A DNA stretch of 36,860 bases from an uncultured bacterium (GCA_949840775.1 CATKXO010000031.1:1-36860); one strand, 5' to 3'; positions 21,892-30,248 are shown, numbered from the stretch's first letter. The notes: generated from the sequence alone by a model not told the origin. Numbers and translations: made by a program.

Positions 21892-23907
21892 TCAGCCCTG
21901 GATGCTCTTGAGGGCCTCGGCGACAATGGCGTCGTCGGCGATGTAGGGCAGGGTGATGTGGTCCTGGCCCTCGTACAGCTTGTTATACTCGGCAGCGGTG
22001 GTCAGGGCGTTCTCGTTCCTGGCCCAGGCCCGGCGGGACACGCCGATCATGGTGTCCCAGGGCATGGCCATGCGCAGGATGGTGTCCACCCGCTCGGAGC
22101 CGTCCAGCACCATGCCAAAGCCGCCGTTGATGGCGTTGCCGATGCCGGTGCCGCCGCCGTTGTGCAGAGCGATGTAGCTCATGCCCCGGGCGGCGTTGCC
22201 GGCGTAGCACTGGGTGGCCATCTCGGCCATGATGTTGGAGCCGTCCTTGATGTTGGAGGTCTCACGGAAGGGGGCGTCGGTTCCGCCGGTGTCGTGGTGG
22301 TCCCGGCCCAGGATGACGGGGCCGATCTCGCCGTTGCGCACCATTTCGTTGAATTTCAGGGCGATGTTCATGCGGCCCATGGCGTCCTGATACAGGATGC
22401 GGCACTGGGTGCCAACCACCAGCTTGTTTTTCTTGGCGTCCCGGACCCAGACGTAGTTGTCATAGTCCTGATAGCGGCGGTTGTGCTCCTTGATGTAAGC
22501 GGCGGCGGCGGCGTCGGTCTTGTCCAGGTCCTCCGGGTTCCGGGACAGGCAGCACCAGCGGAAGGGGCCGTAGCCGAAGTCGAACAGGCAGGGCCCCAGG
22601 ATGTCCTCCACGTAGGAGGGGAAGATGAAGCCGTCCAGGTCGTTTTCGCCGTTCTTGCAGATGGACTTGACGCCGGTGTCGTACACGGCCTTCAGGAAGC
22701 TGTTGCCGTAGTCGAAGAAGTAGGTGCCCCGGTCGTGGAACTTGCAGATCATCTCGTAGTGATGCTGGAGGGTCTTGTCCACCAGCTTGGCAAAGCCCTC
22801 CGGGTCCTTGTCCAGCATGTCGGTGCGCTGCTCGAAGGTCAGGCCCTGGGGGCAGTAGCCGCCGTCGTAGGGCACGTGGCAGGAGGTCTGGTCGCTCATC
22901 AGGTCCACGTGGACATTGTGCTCATACAGGTACTCCAGCAGGTCCACGATGTTGCCGTGGTAGGCCACGGCGCAGGGCTGCTTGGAAGCCTGATGCTCCT
23001 GGGCAATCTTCACGGCCTCGGCCAGGTCGCCGGTGCGGTGGCTCACCCAGCCCTGGGTGTAGCGGGTCTCGATGCGGGAGTCGTCCACCTCGGCGATGAT
23101 GGAGGCGGCCCCGGCAATCTCAGCGGCCTTGCCCTGGGCCCCCGACATGCCGCCCAGACCGGCGGAGATGAACAGCCGTCCGGCCAGATTACCGTCGGTG
23201 GGGATGCCCAGCTTCAGCCGGCCGGCGTTGAGCAGGGTGTTGAAGGTGCCGTGGACGATGCCCTGGGGGCCGATGTACATCCAGCCGCCGGCGGTCATCT
23301 GGCCATAATTGGCCACGCCCAGGGCGGCGGCCCGGTTGAAGTTCTTCTGGTCGTCGAAGGTGCCCACCATCAGGCCGTTGGAGATAATCACTCTGGGGGC
23401 CAGCTTGTGGCTGTGGAACAGGCCCATGGGGTGGCCCGACATGACCACCAGGGTCTGCTCGTCGGTGAGGACCTCCAGGTACTTCTTGATGAGGCGGTAC
23501 TGCATCCAGTTCTGGCAGACCTGGCCGGTCTCGCCGTAAGTGACCAGCTCATAGGGGTAGAGGGCCACGTCGAAGTCCAGATTGTTGTCGATCATCACCT
23601 GAATGGCCCGGCCCTCAATGCACGCGCCCTTGTACTGGTCGATGGGCTTGCCGTACAGCTTGCCGGCGGGGCGGAAGCGGTAGCCGTAGATGCGGCCGTG
23701 TTCCTCCAGCTCCTGGGCAAATTCTTTGGCCATCTGGGCGTGGTGGTCGGGGTGGATGTACCGCAGGGCGTTCTTGATGGCCAGGGCCTTGTCGGCCTCA
23801 GTCAGGTGGGACTCCCGACGGGGGGCCCGGCGGTACTGGGGGTCGAACTGGGGGTACTCGGGCAGGTCATAGTCCAGCTTGATGGTCATGGCGTCTGTCA
23901 GATTCAT
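21892..23907 (-). CDS. hutU: Urocanate hydratase
   Basis: NAD+-dependent enzyme turning urocanate into 4-imidazolone-5-propionate. At 671 residues it belongs to the longer urocanase form found in many Firmicutes and animals rather than the roughly 555-residue proteobacterial type. Motifs seen are VVMSGHPMGLFHSHKLAPRV, YGQMTAGGWMYIGPQGIVHG, the NAD-binding LFISAGLGGMSGAQGKAAEI, DQTSCHVPYDGGYCPQGLTF and GRDHHDTGGTDAPFRETSNI, plus HNGGGTGIGNAINGG near the end. Start ATG 23907 follows GGAGG. It is divergent from a LysR gene; the shared 153-base gap holds overlapping promoters and a dyad, so LysR control is likely. Confidence 0.98.
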   Translation of the reverse strand: MNLTDAMTIKLDYDLPEYPQFDPQYRRAPRRESHLTEADKALAIKNALRYIHPDHHAQMAKEFAQELEEHGRIYGYRFRPAGKLYGKPIDQYKGACIEGRAIQVMIDNNLDFDVALYPYELVTYGETGQVCQNWMQYRLIKKYLEVLTDEQTLVVMSGHPMGLFHSHKLAPRVIISNGLMVGTFDDQKNFNRAAALGVANYGQMTAGGWMYIGPQGIVHGTFNTLLNAGRLKLGIPTDGNLAGRLFISAGLGGMSGAQGKAAEIAGAASIIAEVDDSRIETRYTQGWVSHRTGDLAEAVKIAQEHQASKQPCAVAYHGNIVDLLEYLYEHNVHVDLMSDQTSCHVPYDGGYCPQGLTFEQRTDMLDKDPEGFAKLVDKTLQHHYEMICKFHDRGTYFFDYGNSFLKAVYDTGVKSICKNGENDLDGFIFPSYVEDILGPCLFDFGYGPFRWCCLSRNPEDLDKTDAAAAAYIKEHNRRYQDYDNYVWVRDAKKNKLVVGTQCRILYQDAMGRMNIALKFNEMVRNGEIGPVILGRDHHDTGGTDAPFRETSNIKDGSNIMAEMATQCYAGNAARGMSYIALHNGGGTGIGNAINGGFGMVLDGSERVDTILRMAMPWDTMIGVSRRAWARNENALTTAAEYNKLYEGQDHITLPYIADDAIVAEALKSIQG

Positions 23908-23978
23908 GAAAATTCCTCCGTTTCATAAGATTTTTGTGAAAAGTCTCCGGGCCGCAGCCTGGATTTCCCTCTTATGTA

Positions 23979-24018
23979 TTGTATTTTAACGGAAATGTGG
24001 TAGAATGAAAAGTACCAC
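23979..24018. promoter_or_regulatory. Overlapping divergent promoters with dyad (LysR site)
   Basis: Plus strand: TTGTAT (23979-23984), 16 bases, TAGAAT (24001-24006) for the LysR gene. Minus strand: TTTTCA (24006-24011), 17 bases, TAAAAT (23983-23988) for hutU. A perfect dyad GTGGTA-N10-TACCAC (23997-24018) overlaps the LysR -10 box and the hutU -35 box, a typical place for a LysR-type site that represses itself and activates the divergent gene. Confidence 0.7.
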
Positions 24019-24060
24019 TATTGTATATTTGCTATATCAAAAAAGTATGGAGGAACGGCG

Positions 24061-24969
24061 ATGAATTTTAAGCAGCTGGAATATTTTTCTGCCGTCGCGG
24101 AGGCTGGGAGCATCTCCGGGGCCTCCCGGACCCTCCACGTGGCCCAGCCCCCCGTCAGCCGGCAGCTGGCCCTGCTGGAGGACGAGCTGGGCGTGACCCT
24201 TTTCCTGCGCACCAACAAGGGGGTGGAGCTCACCGAGGCGGGGCGGTGCCTCTGGCAGCAGAGCCGGCAGATGTTCCAGAGCCTGCGGACCATGGCGGAC
24301 AGCGTCCGGGATGTGGACGCCGGGGTGCGGGGACAGCTGAAGCTGGGGGTGATCTATTCCGACGTTCAGATTGCCACCAGCCTTTTGAAGCGGTATCACC
24401 AGCAGTTCCCGCAGGTGGAGCTGTACGTCCGCATGGGCTCCCCCAAGGACCTGCTGGACGACCTGGAGCGGGGGGAGCTCCATATGCTGTTTCTGCGCAG
24501 TCAGTCAGAGCGGTCCTACAGCCTGGGGGAGCGGGTGCTGGGAGTGGACCCCCTGGAGCTGGTGATGTGCCTGGAGACCGACCCGGCGCCGGGGCAGGAG
24601 GCTGTGCCCATCCGGGCCCTGCGGGACGCCCCCATGTGCCTGCTGCGCAGCGACGACCTGTGGGGCTACAGCCGGGACCTGCTGGAGGAGTGCCGCCGGG
24701 CGGGGTTCAGCCCCAACGTGGTCTGCCACTGCTACGACACCCCTATGGAGATGCAGATGGTCCAGGCCGGCTTTGGGGTGGGATTTCTGCCAAAATCCAT
24801 TGTGGCCGCCCACCCGGGGTCGCCGGTGTACACCAAGCCGGTGCTGGAGTTTTCCGCCAAATCCTACCCCGTTCTGGTGTGGGAAAACAGCCCGTATCAG
24901 GTGGGATGCGTCACCCGTTTTCTGGAGCTGGCGGAACAGGACTGGGAGGAGCGGCAGAACAGGGCTTAA
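24061..24969 (+). CDS. LysR-family transcriptional regulator, probable hut regulator
   Basis: A 302-residue LysR-type protein: MNFKQLEYFSAVAEAGSISG, ASRTLHVAQPPVSRQLALLE and DELGVTLFLRTNKGVELTEA form the N-terminal HTH and linker, and residues 90-295 the periplasmic-binding-like effector domain (GQLKLGVIYSDVQIATSLLK). It is divergent from hutU with a dyad in the shared promoter region, and upstream of ftcD on the same strand. The effector is probably urocanate or another pathway intermediate, by analogy with other hut systems; that is inference, since Firmicutes often use HutP or HutR instead. GGAGG precedes the ATG. Confidence 0.93.
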   Translation: MNFKQLEYFSAVAEAGSISGASRTLHVAQPPVSRQLALLEDELGVTLFLRTNKGVELTEAGRCLWQQSRQMFQSLRTMADSVRDVDAGVRGQLKLGVIYSDVQIATSLLKRYHQQFPQVELYVRMGSPKDLLDDLERGELHMLFLRSQSERSYSLGERVLGVDPLELVMCLETDPAPGQEAVPIRALRDAPMCLLRSDDLWGYSRDLLEECRRAGFSPNVVCHCYDTPMEMQMVQAGFGVGFLPKSIVAAHPGSPVYTKPVLEFSAKSYPVLVWENSPYQVGCVTRFLELAEQDWEERQNRA

Positions 24970-25009
24970 TATTTTTAAGGAAAAAGTTGAAAACACCTTT
25001 GTCCTGGTA

Positions 25010-25038
25010 TTGCATCTCTGTGCCGGTTTCTATATAAT
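25010..25038 (+). promoter_or_regulatory. Promoter of ftcD
   Basis: TTGCAT, 17 bases, TATAAT at 25033-25038, 54 bases upstream of the ftcD start. Confidence 0.85.
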
Positions 25039-25092
25039 GGATGTGCCAAAGGAGAATCGGCCGGCTTAAAAAATTTTAGGAGGAAATCACAA

Positions 25093-26007
25093 ATGCCTAG
25101 ACTTGTCGAGTGTATCCCCAATTTCAGTTGCAGCAAGGAGAAGGACGAGGCCACCTATAACGCTCTGGTGGAGACCGCCAACAGCGTGCCCGGCTGTACC
25201 CTTTTCGATGCCCAGACCGACGGCAACCACAACCGCTGTGTGTTTACCCTGATTGGCGACATCGACGCCATTGAGGAGGCCGCCTTCCGGCTGACTAAGG
25301 TGGCCACTGAGCGTATTGACATGACAAAGCACAAGGGCGAGCACAAGCGCATGGGGGCCACCGATGTCATCCCCTTTGTCCCCCAGTCCAAGGATGTCAC
25401 CGTTGAAGACTGCGTGGAGCTGTCCAAGCGCCTGGCTCAGCGCATTTGGGATGAGCTGAAGGTCCCCTCCTTCCTGTATGAGGACTCCGCCACCCGGCCC
25501 GAGCGCCGCAACCTGGCCACCTGCCGCAAGGGCGAGTTCGAGGGTATGCCCGAGAAGCTGCTCCAGGAGGAGTGGGCCCCCGACTTCGGTGAGCGGAAGA
25601 TTCACCCCACCGCCGGCATTACCGCCATCGGCGCCCGTATGCCCCTGGTGGCCTTCAACATCAACCTGGCCACCTCCGACGTGGAGGTCGCCAAGAAGAT
25701 TGCCAAGGTCATCCGCGGCTCCTCCGGCGGCTTCCGCAGCTGCAAGGCCATGGGCTTTATGATGGAGGACCGGGGCATCGCCCAGGTGTCCATGAATATG
25801 GTCAACTATGAGGACACCCCCCTGTATGTGGTCTATGAGATGGTCAAATCCCTGGCCGAGCGCTACGGTACTTATATTGTGGACAGCGAGATTGTGGGCC
25901 TGACCCCCGCCAAGGCCATGATTGACTGCGGCGAGTTCTACCTGAAGGCCCGGGACTTCGACTGCCACAACCAGATCATGGAGTATCACCTTCTGGACAT
26001 GAAGTAA
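25093..26007 (+). CDS. ftcD: Glutamate formimidoyltransferase
   Basis: Moves the formimino group from N-formiminoglutamate to THF, giving glutamate and 5-formimino-THF. The 304-residue monofunctional form corresponds to the N-terminal half of mammalian FTCD. Marks are RLVECIPNFSCSKEKDE at the start, DAQTDGNHNRCVFTLIGD with the catalytic-region His, HKGEHKRMGATDVIPFVP, and HPTAGITAIGARMPLVAFNI in the second subdomain. AGGAGG precedes ATG 25093. The cyclodeaminase gene follows after a palindromic repeat, so the two FTCD activities are encoded by neighbouring genes. It has its own strong promoter. Confidence 0.97.
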   Translation: MPRLVECIPNFSCSKEKDEATYNALVETANSVPGCTLFDAQTDGNHNRCVFTLIGDIDAIEEAAFRLTKVATERIDMTKHKGEHKRMGATDVIPFVPQSKDVTVEDCVELSKRLAQRIWDELKVPSFLYEDSATRPERRNLATCRKGEFEGMPEKLLQEEWAPDFGERKIHPTAGITAIGARMPLVAFNINLATSDVEVAKKIAKVIRGSSGGFRSCKAMGFMMEDRGIAQVSMNMVNYEDTPLYVVYEMVKSLAERYGTYIVDSEIVGLTPAKAMIDCGEFYLKARDFDCHNQIMEYHLLDMK

Positions 26008-26017
26008 GGGCCCGTTC

Positions 26018-26095
26018 TGTAGGGGCGGGTATTACCCGCCCGCCGTAACAGGGAATCTATTTATCCCAAACGGGCGGATGATATCCGCCTCTACA
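26018..26095. repeat. REP-like palindromic repeat, copy 4
   Basis: Begins TGTAGGGGCGGGTATTACCC and ends GGATGATATCCGCCTCTACA. Both ends match copies at 6951 and 21790, with one changed base in the last arm. It fills the gap between ftcD and fchA. Confidence 0.85.
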
Positions 26096-26123
26096 TAAAT
26101 AACTGAATTAGGAGAAATAAGCT

Positions 26124-26750
26124 ATGAAATTAGCCGAGCTGAAAACCGCCGGGTTTGTGGACCTGCTGGCCTCCGACGCCCCCGCCCCCGGCGGCGGGTC
26201 CGCTGCCGCCCTGGAGGGCGCGCTGGGCGCCGCCCTCACCGCCATGGTGTGCTCCCTGACGGTGGGCAAGAAGAAATACGCCGAGTATGAGGAACTGGCC
26301 AAGTCCGCTCAGGAAAAGGCCAACGGCCTGAAAGCCCGCTTTGTGGACGTGATGGACCGGGACACCGAGGCATTTAACGTGGTCAGCGCCGCCTTCGGGA
26401 TGCCCAAGGCCACCGACGAGGAGAAGGCTGCCCGTTCCGCAGCCATCCAGCGGGGGCTGGAGGGCTGCACCAAGACCCCCTTCGAGATGATGGAGCTGGC
26501 CGTGGAGGCCCTGGAGCTCACCGCCTCTGTGCTGGGCAAGAGCAACGACAGCGCCGCCAGCGACCTGGGGGTGTCCGCCCTGTCCCTGCGCGCCGCCATC
26601 CAGGGGGCATGGCTCAATGTGCTCATCAATATCGGCAGCCTGAAGAATCAGGAGCTGGCCGCCGGTTACCGGCAGAAGGGCGAGGCCCTGCTGGCCAAGG
26701 CTCTGCCCCTGGCCGATCAAATCTATGATACTGTGGTCAAATCCATGTAA
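26124..26750 (+). CDS. fchA: Formimidoyltetrahydrofolate cyclodeaminase
   Basis: Converts 5-formimino-THF to 5,10-methenyl-THF with release of ammonia. The 208-residue helical protein matches the FTCD C-terminal domain and clostridial FchA: FVDLLASDAPAPGGGSAAAL (residues 11-30, the glycine-rich folate-binding loop), MVCSLTVGKKKYAEYEE, FNVVSAAFGMPKAT, and SNDSAASDLGVSALSLRAAI near the end. GGAG precedes ATG 26124. It directly follows ftcD and precedes the riboswitch-controlled folate transporter. No methenyl-THF cyclohydrolase (folD) is in the window, so that step needed to reach 10-formyl-THF must be encoded elsewhere. Confidence 0.96.
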   Translation: MKLAELKTAGFVDLLASDAPAPGGGSAAALEGALGAALTAMVCSLTVGKKKYAEYEELAKSAQEKANGLKARFVDVMDRDTEAFNVVSAAFGMPKATDEEKAARSAAIQRGLEGCTKTPFEMMELAVEALELTASVLGKSNDSAASDLGVSALSLRAAIQGAWLNVLINIGSLKNQELAAGYRQKGEALLAKALPLADQIYDTVVKSM

Positions 26751-26772
26751 ACATGTAAATATCCGTACCTGA

Positions 26773-26865
26773 CAGAGTAGGTACCGCGCGTCAAGTGCCA
26801 TTGGATGGGAGGTTGCCAATGGACGAAGGGAGATCAATCCCGCGTTGCTGTGCCGCATCCGCTGC
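26773..26865 (+). ncRNA. Tetrahydrofolate (THF) riboswitch, class I
   Basis: The segment contains the conserved blocks of the folT-type THF riboswitch in order: AGAGTAGG, GCGTCAAGTG, a CCATTGG / CCAATGG stem enclosing ATGGGAGGTTG, GGACGAAGGG, CCCGCG and GTGCCGCATCCGCTG. The central stem pairs perfectly. The final conserved block pairs back on the 5' end (CAG / CTG). It precedes folT by about 50 bases. Binding of reduced folate should shut off the downstream gene. Confidence 0.95.
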
Positions 26866-26879
26866 CATGGGGGGAGAGT

Positions 26880-26912
26880 GCTCCTTTCGTGGCAACACGC
26901 CGTGAAAGGAGC
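26880..26912 (+). promoter_or_regulatory. Shine-Dalgarno sequestering hairpin (riboswitch output)
   Basis: GCTCCTTTC pairs perfectly with GAAAGGAGC, which holds the folT ribosome binding site six bases before the ATG. CCATGGGGGGAG between riboswitch and hairpin could pair with the left arm and free the site. This indicates control of translation rather than transcription. Confidence 0.85.
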
Positions 26913-26917
26913 GTATT

Positions 26918-27487
26918 ATGATGTCAACAAACAAAAAACGGTTTAATGTCTACACAATCTGCATGGTAGCCCTGCTGACAGCCATGATGGTACTGCTGTC
27001 TCTGACCCTGTCCATCCGGACGCCGACCTTTAAGCTTTCCTTTGGGTCCCTGCCCGTGGTGCTGGGCGCTATGATCTTTGGTCCTGTAGAGGGTGCGCTG
27101 GTGGCTATCTTTGGCGAGTTTCTCGTTCAGCTTCTTACCTATGGTCTGGTCCCTACAACCATTATCTGGATCATTCCCCCCGCCATCCGGGCCCTGGTGA
27201 TCGGGGCGGTGGTCCTCTATCTGCGCCGGAATGGCGGCACGCCTTTAGAAAGCAGACCTGTGATCTGTTATGCCACCTGTATCATTGGAGCAATCCTTAC
27301 CACGACCGGAAACACCTTTGGTATGTGGCTGGACAGCCTTTTTTATGGAACCTCCTTCACGCCTGTCCTCTTTATCACGCCGGCCCGCTATGTTTCCGGT
27401 GTCATTACCGCTGTTGTTGTAACAACGGCGTGCGTTCCGTTGATGCATATGCTGCGCCGCAGCGGCGTGGTAAAATATACCGATTGA
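26918..27487 (+). CDS. folT: Folate ECF transporter, substrate-binding S component
   Basis: A 189-residue membrane protein with about six helices that binds folate and docks onto a shared ECF energy module (EcfA, EcfA', EcfT) encoded elsewhere. Visible are the N-terminal ALLTAMMVLLSLTLSIRT, then FKLSFGSLPVVLGAMIFGPV, EGALVAIFGEFLVQLLTYGL and WIIPPAIRALVIGAVVLYLR, all typical of FolT, and ITPARYVSGVITAVVVTTAC near the end. The THF riboswitch and sequestering hairpin upstream confirm the ligand. ATG 26918 is favoured by spacing; ATG 26921 is possible. It supplies the THF on which the formimino-transfer route depends. hutD follows after 16 bases. Confidence 0.96.
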   Translation: MMSTNKKRFNVYTICMVALLTAMMVLLSLTLSIRTPTFKLSFGSLPVVLGAMIFGPVEGALVAIFGEFLVQLLTYGLVPTTIIWIIPPAIRALVIGAVVLYLRRNGGTPLESRPVICYATCIIGAILTTTGNTFGMWLDSLFYGTSFTPVLFITPARYVSGVITAVVVTTACVPLMHMLRRSGVVKYTD

Positions 27488-27503
27488 CGGGAGGAGGACG
27501 CTT

Positions 27504-28076
27504 ATGGAATGGAAGCTGCTGACCCGGGATGACTATGTAACGACGAATTGGTCCGGGGGGACCACCACCCAACTGGCCATTGCCCCGGAGGGAGCGGTGT
27601 ACGCCGGCCGGGATTTCCTCTGGCGGCTCAGCTCCGCCACTGTGGAGCTGGACCACTCCGACTTCACCCCCCTGCCCGACTACAACCGGTGGCTGTCTGT
27701 GCTGTGCGGGGAAATCCAGCTGAAAATTGACGCTGACGCGCCCGTCCCGGTGGCCCCCGGCAAGGTGGTGGCCTTTGACGGCGGCGTGCCGGTGGAGAGC
27801 TGGGGCAGGTGCGTGGACTTCAACCTGATGGTCCGCAAGGGCAGGGGAGAGGGGGCTGTGACCGTCCTGTCCAATACCCATCCCCAGGACGGGACCTGGA
27901 ACCCGGAGCCGGGGGACCTGGCCGTCTACTGCGCCTCCGGTTCGGTGAGCCTGCCGGAGTTCGGCGTGGCGGCCAAGACCGGCCAGACCCTGCTGTGCCG
28001 GGGGTTTGAGAGCGGTCCGGTCAGCCTGGCCTGCGAGGCCGGGCTGGTGATTCTGGCCGCCGTCCGGGGGGTATGA
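27504..28076 (+). CDS. hutD: HutD/Ves family protein
   Basis: A 190-residue bicupin-like protein of the HutD/Ves family (PF05962). Visible marks are the N-terminal WKLLTRDDYVTTNWSGGTTT (the W-S/A-G-G-T-T-x-x motif), FLWRLSSATVELDHSDFTPL, PDYNRWLSVLCGEIQLKID, PVESWGRCVDFNLMVRKGRG and a glycine-rich C-terminal cupin. HutD accompanies histidine-utilisation genes in many bacteria and has been proposed to bind formiminoglutamate or urocanate and limit pathway flux; its exact role is unsettled. GGGAGGAGG precedes ATG 27504. Its stop overlaps the folC start (ATGA), so the two are co-translated. Confidence 0.92.
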   Translation: MEWKLLTRDDYVTTNWSGGTTTQLAIAPEGAVYAGRDFLWRLSSATVELDHSDFTPLPDYNRWLSVLCGEIQLKIDADAPVPVAPGKVVAFDGGVPVESWGRCVDFNLMVRKGRGEGAVTVLSNTHPQDGTWNPEPGDLAVYCASGSVSLPEFGVAAKTGQTLLCRGFESGPVSLACEAGLVILAAVRGV

Positions 28077-29332
28077 GCATGACCGGACAGGAAGCGGCGG
28101 ACCTCATTCACCAGCGGGCCTGGGTGGGCCAGAAGCCGGGACTGGACCGCATCCGCCGGCTGCTGGGACGGCTGGGCGACCCCCAGAAAAAGCTGAAATT
28201 CGTCCACATCGCCGGGTCCAACGGCAAGGGGTCCACCGCCGCCATGCTGGCCTCTGTCCTGACCGCGGCGGGGCTGAAAACCGGGCTGTATACCTCCCCC
28301 CACCTGTGGCGGTTTCACGAGCGGTTCCAGGTGGACGGCGTGCCCATTTCAGACGGAGCGCTGGCGGACATCACCGCCCGGGTGCTGGAGGCGGCGGAGG
28401 ACGAGACGGAGTTTGAGCTGATGACCGCCATTGGGATGGTCCACTTTCTGCGGTCGGGGTGCGATATCGTGGTGCTGGAGACCGGACTGGGGGGCCGGCT
28501 GGACTCCACCAACGTCATCGACGCCCCCGAGGCGGCCGTCATCACCCGCATTGGGCTGGAGCATACCGGACTGCTGGGGGACACGCTGGAGAAAATTGCC
28601 GCTGAAAAGGCGGGGATTATCAAGGCAGGGAGCGATGTGGTCCTTTACCGGCAGGGGCAGGAGGTGACTGCGGTTGTTGAGAATGCCTGCCGCAGGGCGG
28701 GCGGGCGGCTGTTTGTCACCCCCCAGGCGGTGGAGGTGATTGCCAGTACTCCGGAGGGACAGCGGTTCCGCTGCCGGGGGACCGGCCCCTTCCACATCCC
28801 CCTGCTGGGGGAGTATCAGCTGCATAACGCCCTCACCGTTCTGGAGACGGTGGACGTTTTGCAGCGGCGGGGCTGGGATATTCCCTTGGAGGCGGTTCAG
28901 TCGGGGCTGGAGCGGGCCCGGTGGCCCGGACGGTTGGAGCTGGTCCGCCGCTCCCCCGATGTCATTCTGGACGGGGGCCACAACCCCCAGTGCATGGAGG
29001 CCCTGGCCCAGTCGTTGGAGGAGCTGTACCCCGGAAAGAAGCTGATTTTCCTTACCGGCGTGCTGGCCGACAAGGACTACCCCGCCATGATGGGGGAGCT
29101 TCTCCCCCTGGCCGGGGAGCTTTACACCATCACCCCGGACAGCCCCAGGGCTCTGCCCGCCCCGGAGCTGGCTGCCTGGTTGGAGGACAGAGGGGGCAGG
29201 GCGGTCCCCTGCGGCAGTCTCCGGGAGGGGCTGGACCGGGCCCTGGCGACGGCAGGCCCGGAGGACGTGGTGTGCGCCTGCGGGTCGCTGTATATGATTG
29301 GAGAGGTGCGGCATTTGCTGGGGCTGTGCTGA
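28073..29332 (+). CDS. folC: Bifunctional folylpolyglutamate/dihydrofolate synthase
   Basis: A 419-residue Mur-ligase-family enzyme that adds glutamates to folates, which keeps them in the cell and improves binding by folate enzymes. The P-loop is FVHIAGSNGKGSTAAMLASV (residues 43-62), then GLYTSPHLWRFHERFQVDG, VVLETGLGGRLDSTNVIDAP, the carbamylated-Lys region EKAGIIKAG, and LDGGHNPQCMEALAQSLEEL. It overlaps hutD by four bases. After folT imports folate, FolC would retain it. The source of the folT-hutD-folC grouping inside a histidine gene set is metabolic: glutamate and folate meet at FtcD. Confidence 0.96.
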   Translation: MSMTGQEAADLIHQRAWVGQKPGLDRIRRLLGRLGDPQKKLKFVHIAGSNGKGSTAAMLASVLTAAGLKTGLYTSPHLWRFHERFQVDGVPISDGALADITARVLEAAEDETEFELMTAIGMVHFLRSGCDIVVLETGLGGRLDSTNVIDAPEAAVITRIGLEHTGLLGDTLEKIAAEKAGIIKAGSDVVLYRQGQEVTAVVENACRRAGGRLFVTPQAVEVIASTPEGQRFRCRGTGPFHIPLLGEYQLHNALTVLETVDVLQRRGWDIPLEAVQSGLERARWPGRLELVRRSPDVILDGGHNPQCMEALAQSLEELYPGKKLIFLTGVLADKDYPAMMGELLPLAGELYTITPDSPRALPAPELAAWLEDRGGRAVPCGSLREGLDRALATAGPEDVVCACGSLYMIGEVRHLLGLC

Positions 29333-29349
29333 CATCCTCCCTGTTCGTG

Positions 29350-29374
29350 TTTTCCCGCCCGCAGGGCGGGAAAA
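29350..29374 (+). terminator. Perfect hairpin after folC
   Basis: TTTTCCCGCCC-GCA-GGGCGGGAAAA, an 11-bp perfect stem. No T-run follows on the plus strand (AAAAC), so it may lower read-through into the next gene or stabilise the folC mRNA rather than terminate fully. Confidence 0.55.
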
Positions 29375-29411
29375 CAGACACTTGATCTCTAAAGGGAAAG
29401 GCGTGACACCT

Positions 29412-30212
29412 ATGCTGAGTCCGACGGAATTTGTCCCCTTTTATGCCAGGATCGGGACGAAAAAATGCAGTAACAGCACTGTAAGGCTGCTTTTGGCGGC
29501 GGTGCTGGCGGGATTTTTTATCGCTTCCGGTGCGGTGGCGGCCAGCGTTGCCTCCTACGGGGTGGAAAACCCCTCCGCCGCCCGGGTGGTCAGCGGACTG
29601 CTGTTTCCCTTCGGGCTGATTATGGTCATCCTCACCGGGGCGGAGCTGTTCACTGGGAACTGTATGATTACCATTTCCCTGCTGGAGCGGAAAGCGACTT
29701 TGGCCGGGATGGCGCGCAATCTGGCTGTCGTCTACCTGGGCAACTTTATAGGGGCGGCGCTGCTGGCCGCCGCCGTGGCCTGGGGCGGAGTCTTTGACAA
29801 TGGGGCGCTGGGTATGTACGCCATTCAAACGGCGGCGAAGAAGTGCCAGCTTGCCCCCGGGCGGGCGGCGGTGCTGGGGATTTTGTGCAATATCCTGGTG
29901 TGTGCCGGGGTGATGTGCTCCCTGTGCTCCAAGAGTTTGCCCGGCCGGGCCATCGGGGCCTTTGTGCCGGTGAGCTTCTTTGTCATCGGCGGCTTTGAGC
30001 ACTGCGTGGCCAACATGTATTACATCCCCGCCGGGCTGCTGGCGGCGGGCGTCCCCCCATGCGCCCAGTTGGCCCGGGAGGCCGGGGTGGACCTGTCCGC
30101 CCTGAATCTGGGCGGGTTTTTCGCCAATATGATCCCCGTCACCATAGGCAATATCATCGGCGGCTGCGGTTTTGGGGCTTTGATCTGGGCCACCCAGCGG
30201 CCAGGGGAATAA
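29412..30212 (+). CDS. Formate/nitrite transporter (FNT) family channel
   Basis: A 266-residue membrane protein with six helices of the FocA/NirC fold. Motifs seen are LTGAELFTGNCMI (the first re-entrant loop), LAVVYLGNFIGAALLAAAVA, and GGFEHCVANMYYIPAGLLAA with the conserved F-E-H and N-M-Y residues, including the central pore histidine. FNT channels move formate, nitrite or hydrosulphide with a proton. Next to fchA, folC and an fhs gene the likely substrate is formate made by reverse Fhs, but family membership alone does not prove that. Start ATG 29412 follows AAAGGGAAAGG; upstream in-frame codons overlap the folC end and are not used. A bidirectional terminator follows at once. Confidence 0.93.
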   Translation: MLSPTEFVPFYARIGTKKCSNSTVRLLLAAVLAGFFIASGAVAASVASYGVENPSAARVVSGLLFPFGLIMVILTGAELFTGNCMITISLLERKATLAGMARNLAVVYLGNFIGAALLAAAVAWGGVFDNGALGMYAIQTAAKKCQLAPGRAAVLGILCNILVCAGVMCSLCSKSLPGRAIGAFVPVSFFVIGGFEHCVANMYYIPAGLLAAGVPPCAQLAREAGVDLSALNLGGFFANMIPVTIGNIIGGCGFGALIWATQRPGE

Positions 30213-30244
30213 AAAATTCCAGTCCGGAGGGACTGGAATTTTTT
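30211..30244. terminator. Bidirectional terminator between the FNT gene and glgP
   Basis: AAAAAATTCCAGTCC-GGAG-GGACTGGAATTTTTT, a perfect 15-bp stem that serves both convergent transcripts. Confidence 0.95.
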
Positions 30245-30248
30245 ATGC

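Noticed and set aside
21958-23928. A 656-codon plus-strand open frame across hutU
   Set aside because: Antisense shadow of an unquestionable enzyme gene.
26750-26772. A separate promoter directly before the THF riboswitch
   Set aside because: Only weak AT-rich matches are present; cotranscription with fchA is as likely, so no promoter is listed.
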